A stretch of DNA of 64,000 nucleotides from Dacryopinax spathularia (taxonomy: Eukaryota > Basidiomycota > Dacrymycetes > Dacrymycetales > Dacrymycetaceae), in assembly GCA_037974965.1 (NCBI GenBank), contig JBBPFI010000014.1, positions 186,001 to 250,000 on the forward strand, written 5' to 3'. The translations under genes were made by a program, and so were the position numbers. The first letter of the stretch is position 1; each line of letters begins with the position of its first letter. Positions 58,687 through 64,000 of this stretch are shown here, in pieces. The notes beneath the pieces are model-generated. The model was not told the origin of the DNA, did no database searches, and worked only from the letters and a program-made list of their open reading frames with translations.

Positions 58687-60605
58687 GCCTGCGCTTCCTA
58701 AACTGTGAGGGCGTGGAAGGCCGCTTCAACCATGCCCGAGCCAAGTATACCTCCTCTTGACGAAAACAGCACCTTCTCAGCCATCAGGTCAGCTGCCCCG
58801 CACGCTGAGCGTTCTCTAGAACACAAGGAATGCTTGCGTGCTTCACCTCGGTCGGAGTTCCGCAGACTGGCCATCCGCGCTCGAAGGTTTCCTATCGCCG
58901 ACATCGGCCATATGTGCCCTGCGTATTCCCCAGAAACACAGTTGCTGCTGCACCCGAAAGACGGTGGTCTCAGGCGAGTAACAGGCCAAAATATACTCAT
59001 CCTTCAAGCCGAAGGGGCGCAGAGTGGAACCTAACCCCGTACAGCACATCGAGTACTATACCATCCTTCCCCGCCGTCTTATCTCCGTACATGAGGGCTA
59101 TCACCGACCGCGTTTTGGCCCAGCTTTCTCTCTTCTCCGTCTATCCTAGCCGTTCGCACAGGTCTATCCAGATACGTCAGCTGCACTACCCTTAGTAGAT
59201 TGCAGGTATTGGCCGCATACATTCTATCGTCATGCAAGCGGAAAAGTTGTCTGTCGGCGTTTAGCGCAAGTGCTAAAGCCGAAAGATTCTTCCTCATCTC
59301 TGCGCAGTACGTTTGGACGAAAGTCGATGGCAGCCTCTAGCTTTGTCCACTTGAGACGAGCCTCCGTCCTAGATCATTGGAATAAACTGTGGACCATGTG
59401 CATCTTCATGACAGACCTTATATCGGCATCGGGACTGGCTGCCTAGGGGGAGCGTTATCGCCGACCGAGGCAATATATTCGAAAACATTGATGGGTTTGG
59501 TCAGTTTTTGATGCATCGTAGCCACAGCGGTACACTTGTTCTCCAACTGGCTCGTTTCCCTGAACCAACGGCCACGAGAGACGTTGTCATGCCAACATTC
59601 CTCGTGCAGGTCGTCTATCAGTGTACTTATCGCCGAAGCCGTATACAAGCCGAGCCTCTCATTGAGTAACCGACAGTACTCCTTTGAAGGGGGATACACT
59701 CATAGGAGCCAGCATTGACTAGCCGGGTGCTAGTCCAGAAAGGTACTCAAATGAGCAGAGAAGTGGGTTCAGCGATACCGATTTCCGCTGGTCTCACCTG
59801 AGAGGGGGCTGTCGGCTTTAAACCGCAGACGGATAATGGAGCGCGAGACCGAACACTCGCAGCCGACCCACTCCCAAGAGGATATGCGGGTTGTTGGAAA
59901 CGGTTGGTAGAGCGGTACGTCTTTACCACCGCTCACGTGAACAAGACCATAAGAGCGTAATGGACGGAAGGCAACTGCCCAAAGGAGGTTCGGCGATAAG
60001 GCCGCATATCGGGCTGATAGTGGACTGGTGCGGTTAACTTTCTCCCAGTATCCCTGACGTATACTACTGCATTATTGCGACAATTCAGGAGGCAGTGAAA
60101 CGGTTAGGGTAGGATCCAGTGAAAGAGAGGGTGCACGTAATCAGTTAAGTACCCTGCTACCACCACCGAGCATCCGTATGTCCGAAGGGAAAGCAACCGG
60201 CAACATCTCGTTTCTGCTTGGTTACGTGTCCGCATGTCCCTTTCCTTCAGATTTGAAGGTTGAAGTATAAACCTCCTCCCGTGCTTGCTTGAAGCGTTAC
60301 ATGAGGCTGCTTGGAAGAGTTACTGCTCAATAAGGGAAGCCCGAAAGCTCAAAGAAGCTTATGACCGAGCTAAGAAGTCGGTATTTAACGCCGAGAAACA
60401 GTAAGGCCGATTTCAAGGTATGGCGTTAAGTCGCCCTTGTGTGTCTATCGCCGACGTCAGGTTATCTGATGTCACCGCCATCGAAGTCCCTGACCAATCA
60501 CTCCCTCCACGCACACTTCGCACGGCACACACGAGCACTGCAGACCCAACCCCAACCTCCTCCTCATTTCCTTGCTCTTCAACGTTTGTGGGTTAGAGGA
60601 GAGAC
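58687..60605. repeat. Spacer copy S4, leading into intact BolA
   Basis: Boxes at 58892, 59078, 59252, 59454, 59627, 59810 and (inverted) 59988, spacing about 165-200, in the usual class order. The stretch about 59830-60050 is reversed relative to S3 (50960-51160). The end block TATCGCCGACGTCAGGTTATC (about 60448) and CTCCACGCACACTTCGCAC follow. No gene, but the last ~150 bases must also hold the BolA promoter. Confidence 0.65.
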
Positions 60606-61107
60606 ATGGTCGCCCAATCGGAGATAGAGCGCGTCCTCAGAGCAGGCTTGCCAAAGCTTAAACATCTCGTGCGTCCTCCTCACAGCGCTTAACGAACCCA
60701 GAGCTGACTCAGCGTCTTGCCCTTTCACTCTCCCCTCTCCCTCGCTCTACTCGTCCATACCGCCCTTGCTCCCCGCATGCTACTGTGGTGTGATGCTGTA
60801 GGAGATCGAAGACCAGTCATCAGGTTGCGGCGAGAACTACGCAGTCCTGATAGTGTCGGACGACTTTGAGGGGCTCATAACGCTCAAGCGACATCGACTG
60901 GGTGCGCCCATCATCCTCTCCCCCCCTCCTCTGAGCCTGACGATGAGACTAGTGAATGAGATACTGAAGGATCAGATAGCGCAGATGCATGCGTTCTCGC
61001 AGGTGCGTTCAGTGCGTGCCGCGCGCAAGAGAAGTGGGCTGATGTGCGGACAGCGAACGTTGACGACTAAGCAGTGGGAAAGTATGAAGGCTGCTGGGAC
61101 GCTATAG
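60606..61107 (+). CDS. BolA-family protein (Fra2/BOL2-like)
   Basis: Four exons (60606-60668, 60802-60901, 60953-61002, 61054-61107) join in frame to 88 residues, the normal size for the family. Recognisable core: IEDQSSGCGENYAVLIVSDD, FEGLITLKRHRLVNE, IAQMHAFSQRTLTTKQW. The family partners with monothiol glutaredoxins to bind or transfer Fe-S clusters; the conserved Cys in SSGCGE and His in MHAF are the usual ligands, and in yeast Fra2 takes part in iron-level signalling. The acceptor GACTAG for intron 2 was selected because it restores RHRLVNE. This is the only complete copy; exons 1-2 recur as pseudogenes at 39.5, 47.3 and 51.6 kb. Convergent with the SRPK-like kinase. Confidence 0.93.
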
Positions 61108-61498
61108 ACGGGTCGGCGCTGGGGAGATCCGTAGCGCTGTGTCAGTAGTGAGGTGGAGCTCGTATGGGGGCAGGCTGCACTGCGGACGTGGAGGGCGCGG
61201 ATGATGTGGTACGATTGCCCCGTCGGCGGAGTGCACGTCTGTGCTATTGGCTGGGCATGTCCGCAGCCTGGCTCTTATCCGCCCCTCCCTGCATGAAGTT
61301 TCGGCTGTGGTCGTATCGTTATACATTCAAGGTCATCAAGAAGATACAATGTTCTACGTGTATACATGTCGTTTGCAAAACGAATCTATCTATGGCTACA
61401 ATATCTACCGAGTCCTTTCCTCCTCTCTGCGTCAACACACGCCCACTCCCTTCGTCCGTGCTGAACTCCAGACCGCACGCCGAAGAACACCAGTCTCC
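61108..61498. other. Convergent 3' region between BolA and the kinase
   Basis: 391 bp between the stop codons of convergent genes. No further coding signal; presumed 3' UTRs. Confidence 0.4.
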
Positions 61499-63180
61499 TC
61501 AGACGCCACTCCACCACCCTACCTGCGCACCCTCCCTCACCCATTGATGGAGGACCATCTCCCTCGCTGTGGCACGCTTTTCGGGGTCGAGCTGAAGCAT
61601 CGCCCGCAGGAAGCTGACGCAGCCTACAAACTCTTCGGGCGGAAGGATATCAAGTCGCTCAAGTCTCTTCTCCAGCGGCGAAGGCGGTGGAATCTCGGGC
61701 TCCTGGTTCGCCTGCTCATCCTCGTCCCCATCCCCGGTATCCTGCCTGCGTCTGGGTGGTAGATGTTCCGCCGGGAGCGGATTCTCCAGATTCGACGGAC
61801 AAGGCGGCAGCTTCCCCTGCGCGTCCACCAGCCTATGCGCATGTTTCCCCTTCCTCATAAGCTCCTCCGGCATCGGCCCCAGCGCCGCGCACATCTGTGC
61901 CAGATGCTCCTGTTCCTGAGTATACGTCTTTCCCCCCACAGGGGCGAAGAGCCATTCCCCCGTCAGGAGCTCATAGATCATACACCCCGCACTCCAGACA
62001 TCCGCTTTCGTGTCCCACCCCGCGCCCAACACGACCTCAGGGGCGCGCATGGCAGGGCTCTGGATCGTATCCGCCCAGTGATCCTCGGTCCAGTTCGCCA
62101 CACCCAAATCAACGATCTTGACGTTTATCTCGAGTGGGTGTGTCCCGCTGCCGTTGGTCTCTTTCCGCATGGCGAAGATCGGAAGAGCTTGGGAGACGGA
62201 GATGGGGATTGATTCGCCAGAGGGAGATGTGACTGTCTCGCTCTGCGGCTTAAGGACGGAAAGACATTGCTCGATGAAGCGGTTTGAGATTTCGCAGGAG
62301 GCGGCGTGTGCTCCTGTGGAGTTCACGTCGGGGCTGGGGAGGGCGATAAGAATGTTATCGGGCTTCACATCTGCCACGGACATGTATCAGCCCAGATGTT
62401 CACACAGATGGAGCAGAAAGGACAGGGCGCACCGGTATGCGTAATACCGCAATCCTCGTGCAAGTACTGCAACCCTAGCAAGACCTGCTTCGCAACCTGC
62501 TTCACCACCCCGACCGGCAACCGTCCACTCTCGTACCTCCTCCTCACGCGGACTAGGTCTTCGCCCAGCACATCGGTGACTAACACAATATGTTCCCCGT
62601 TCGGTCCTTTCAAGCAAAACTCGTCGAGCAAGGTCAGGACGTGTGGGTATCCAGGGTGCGAGGGGTTAGCGGTAGACGCTTTACGCAGGAACGCAGCTTC
62701 CGATAGGAGGTCTTCTCGCGGTGCCCATTCGGCCGTAAGGATCTTGAGGGATACGTAGCGGTCTTTCCTGCCAGGAGTAGGTCAGTAGCATATACCTGAG
62801 GGATAAGCTGCATATGCATACGATTTGTCCTTTGCTAGCCAGATCGTGCTATACCTCCCCCAACCCAGCTTGCGCACCACGACGTACCGACCTTCCTGGA
62901 ACTCGTCCCCTATGTGCACTGGGTGATACCCGCCCTCGCAGTACCGGTCCAAAGGCTCCTCCGAAGCGTACCATGTCTGACGCTTCTGCTGCGACTCGGA
63001 GTGAAGTGCCGCGAGCTGACGCGGAGTAAGCGAGGTGAAGGTGCGCGAGGATCGTGAGTGGATCCGGATTGGTGCGAGGTGTCGAGCAAGTCGAGACAAG
63101 GATTGGGACCGACTTAGAACGAACGTGACAGGGGGACGTTTGGTGCTAGGCGGGAGTCTCGTAATAAGCTTTGCCGCCAT
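61499..63180 (-). CDS. SRPK-type serine/threonine protein kinase
   Basis: Three exons (63180-62822, 62767-62433, 62370-61499; introns 54 and 62 nt) give 521 residues from ATG 63180; an in-frame ATG at 63312 would add 44 residues. The N-lobe signature EEPLDRYCEGGYHPVHIGDE, RKLGWGRYSTIWLAKD (glycine-rich loop) and YVSLKIL (catalytic Lys) are present. The catalytic loop reads HTDVKPDN across intron 2, with the Arg of HRD replaced as is usual in SR-protein kinases, and the DFG motif reads VDLGVANW. APEVVLGAGWDTKADVWSAG follows. The SRPK family phosphorylates Arg/Ser-rich splicing factors. The Arg/Ser/Thr-rich start (KLITRLPPSTKRPP) could be a targeting sequence. A large insert between the lobes, typical of SRPKs, is short here, so substrate assignment is tentative. 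Confidence 0.88.
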
Positions 63181-63324
63181 TGCTCGCTGGTCTCGATCCC
63201 AACGATGCTGCTCGCTTGAGAAGAGACGGTTGAGCGACAACCGCGTAGCGACGATCGGTCTGAAACGATCGCCAGTCCTAGGACCCCTACAAGGAATGCA
63301 ATGTGACGTCATTCCATTTTATAA

Positions 63325-63738
63325 GGTTGATCCTATGGGACTAAAGATCCCTTTTTACGCCAAAAATGCCCTTTTGCTGCGGCAAAGGGACTTTTGCTGG
63401 AGCAAAAGCGGGCCTGCTGCAGCAAAAGACGCTCTTGCCGCAGCAAAAGGGCTTTTGCTGCAGCGAGAAGCACCGGTGGCCGTGCACGCTTCTCAGCTTC
63501 TTATCAGGGATCCGAAGCTTCTTTACACAGCTTGCATGCGGGGTCCCTAGATGGGAGCAAAAGGAAGCTAAGAAGCAGCATAGCCCCACATGCTTCCTTG
63601 CTGCAGCAAAAGCTCTTTCGCTGCGGCAAAAGCGTCTTTTGCTGCAGCAGGCCCGCTCAAGCTTCAGCAAAAGTCCCATTTGCTGCAGCAAAGGGCAATT
63701 TTGGCGTGTAAGGGACCTTTTGTCCCATAGGATCAACC
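63325..63738. mobile_element. 414-bp fold-back MITE
   Basis: Long inverted arms of about 150 bp: the left arm begins GGTTGATCCTATGGGAC and the right arm is its near-perfect reverse complement, ending at GGATCAACC. Flanked by the direct repeat ATAA (63321-63324 and 63739-63742). Within both arms the short palindrome TTTTGCTGCAGCAAAA and variants recur many times. No coding capacity. It lies just upstream of the kinase gene. Confidence 0.85.
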
Positions 63739-63791
63739 ATAATTTTACCACCCCCCTCTTGCAGTACATGTCATGTAGTATCTTTCCTCAC

Positions 63792-64000
63792 TCACAAGTA
63801 GTCTAGAAGCAAAAGCCGCATGAGCCACTTGAGGAAACCGAAATAGAGTCCAACGATCCCGAACAGGGCACCCTCCTCGCGTCCAGGATATCCGATCTTG
63901 CCTTCCTCCACTTCCCCACCACCGTATACGTTGGCCTCCTTCGCATCCTCTTGAGCAGCCTCCTCGATTTGTTCACCCCGGCATTGGCGGATGATGTCTT
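63792..64000 (-). CDS. 3' end of an unidentified gene, cut by the window edge
   Basis: On the minus strand an open frame enters from 64000 and ends with TGA at 63792-63794. The visible 68 residues are polar and acidic (IRQCRGEQIEEAAQEDAKE), then GYPGREEGALF, and end in a hydrophobic stretch (GIVGLYFGFLKWLM then RLLLLDYL) that looks like a membrane segment. The sequence GTGAGT overlaps the stop, so an intron at this point is a possible alternative. Family not recognised. Confidence 0.5.
   Translation of the reverse strand, partial: DIIRQCRGEQIEEAAQEDAKEANVYGGGEVEEGKIGYPGREEGALFGIVGLYFGFLKWLMRLLLLDYL

Noticed and set aside
63035-63806. Open frames on both strands across the MITE and the kinase 5' region
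   Set aside because: The repeated residues (AAAKG, QQKTLL) come from the reiterated GCTGCAGCAAAAG units; no start or domain supports a gene.

Overview
This is nuclear DNA of a filamentous basidiomycete, most likely an agaricomycete. The evidence is compact genes split by GT-AG introns of mostly 45-60 nt, NACHT/TPR NLR-type genes of the kind expanded in mushrooms, a Gypsy chromovirus, and hAT and pogo-like DNA transposons. Exon models below were assembled by eye from splice sites and reading frame; no database search was possible.

Left part (0-34 kb), ordinary gene-dense sequence. It holds a DEAD-box RNA helicase with an unusual presequence-like N-terminus (714-3065), a decayed tRNA-derived repeat (about 4.4-4.65 kb), the TPR co-chaperone SGT2 (5561-6772) and, convergent to it, the splicing E3 ligase PRP19 (7089-8882). 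Next comes an NLR cluster: three paralogous genes, A (minus, 9089-13336), B (plus, 18142-22548) and C (plus, 25349-29813). Each has six exons with the same intron phases (0,2,0,1,0). Each encodes an N-terminal helical-bundle region, a NACHT NTPase and C-terminal TPR-like helices. B and C also share a short hydrophobic C-terminal tail that A lacks. Between them lie a large disordered protein with repeated ubiquitin-binding-like motifs (14065-17818, divergent from A) and the ER glucosyltransferase ALG10 (22788-24383). A Ser/Pro-rich disordered protein, here called gene G (30424-33668), closes this part.

Middle part (35-60.6 kb), a repeat island. It is built from four diverged copies of one spacer, which itself shows a box close to TTATCGCCGA (or its complement, TCGGCGATTA) about every 185 bp, in a conserved order of about eight box classes. 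At two places (about 40.09 and 51.89 kb) a broken 5' piece of a BolA gene is fused directly to an intron-containing piece of gene G. Intact G lies at the left edge of the island and intact BolA (60606-61107) at its right edge, so the island looks like a tandem segmental duplication running from inside G to inside BolA. Later insertions have entered it: a hAT element (42519-45362, 8-bp target duplication), a 602-bp non-autonomous element (45748-46349), a pogo-like element with perfect 25-bp inverted repeats and TA duplication (47675-50057), and a Gypsy chromovirus with nearly identical LTRs and a 5-bp duplication (52621-58681).

Right part (60.6-64 kb). It holds intact BolA, an SRPK-type protein kinase (minus), a 414-bp fold-back MITE sitting 12 bp upstream of the kinase's first ATG, and the 3' end of an unidentified minus-strand gene cut by the window edge.
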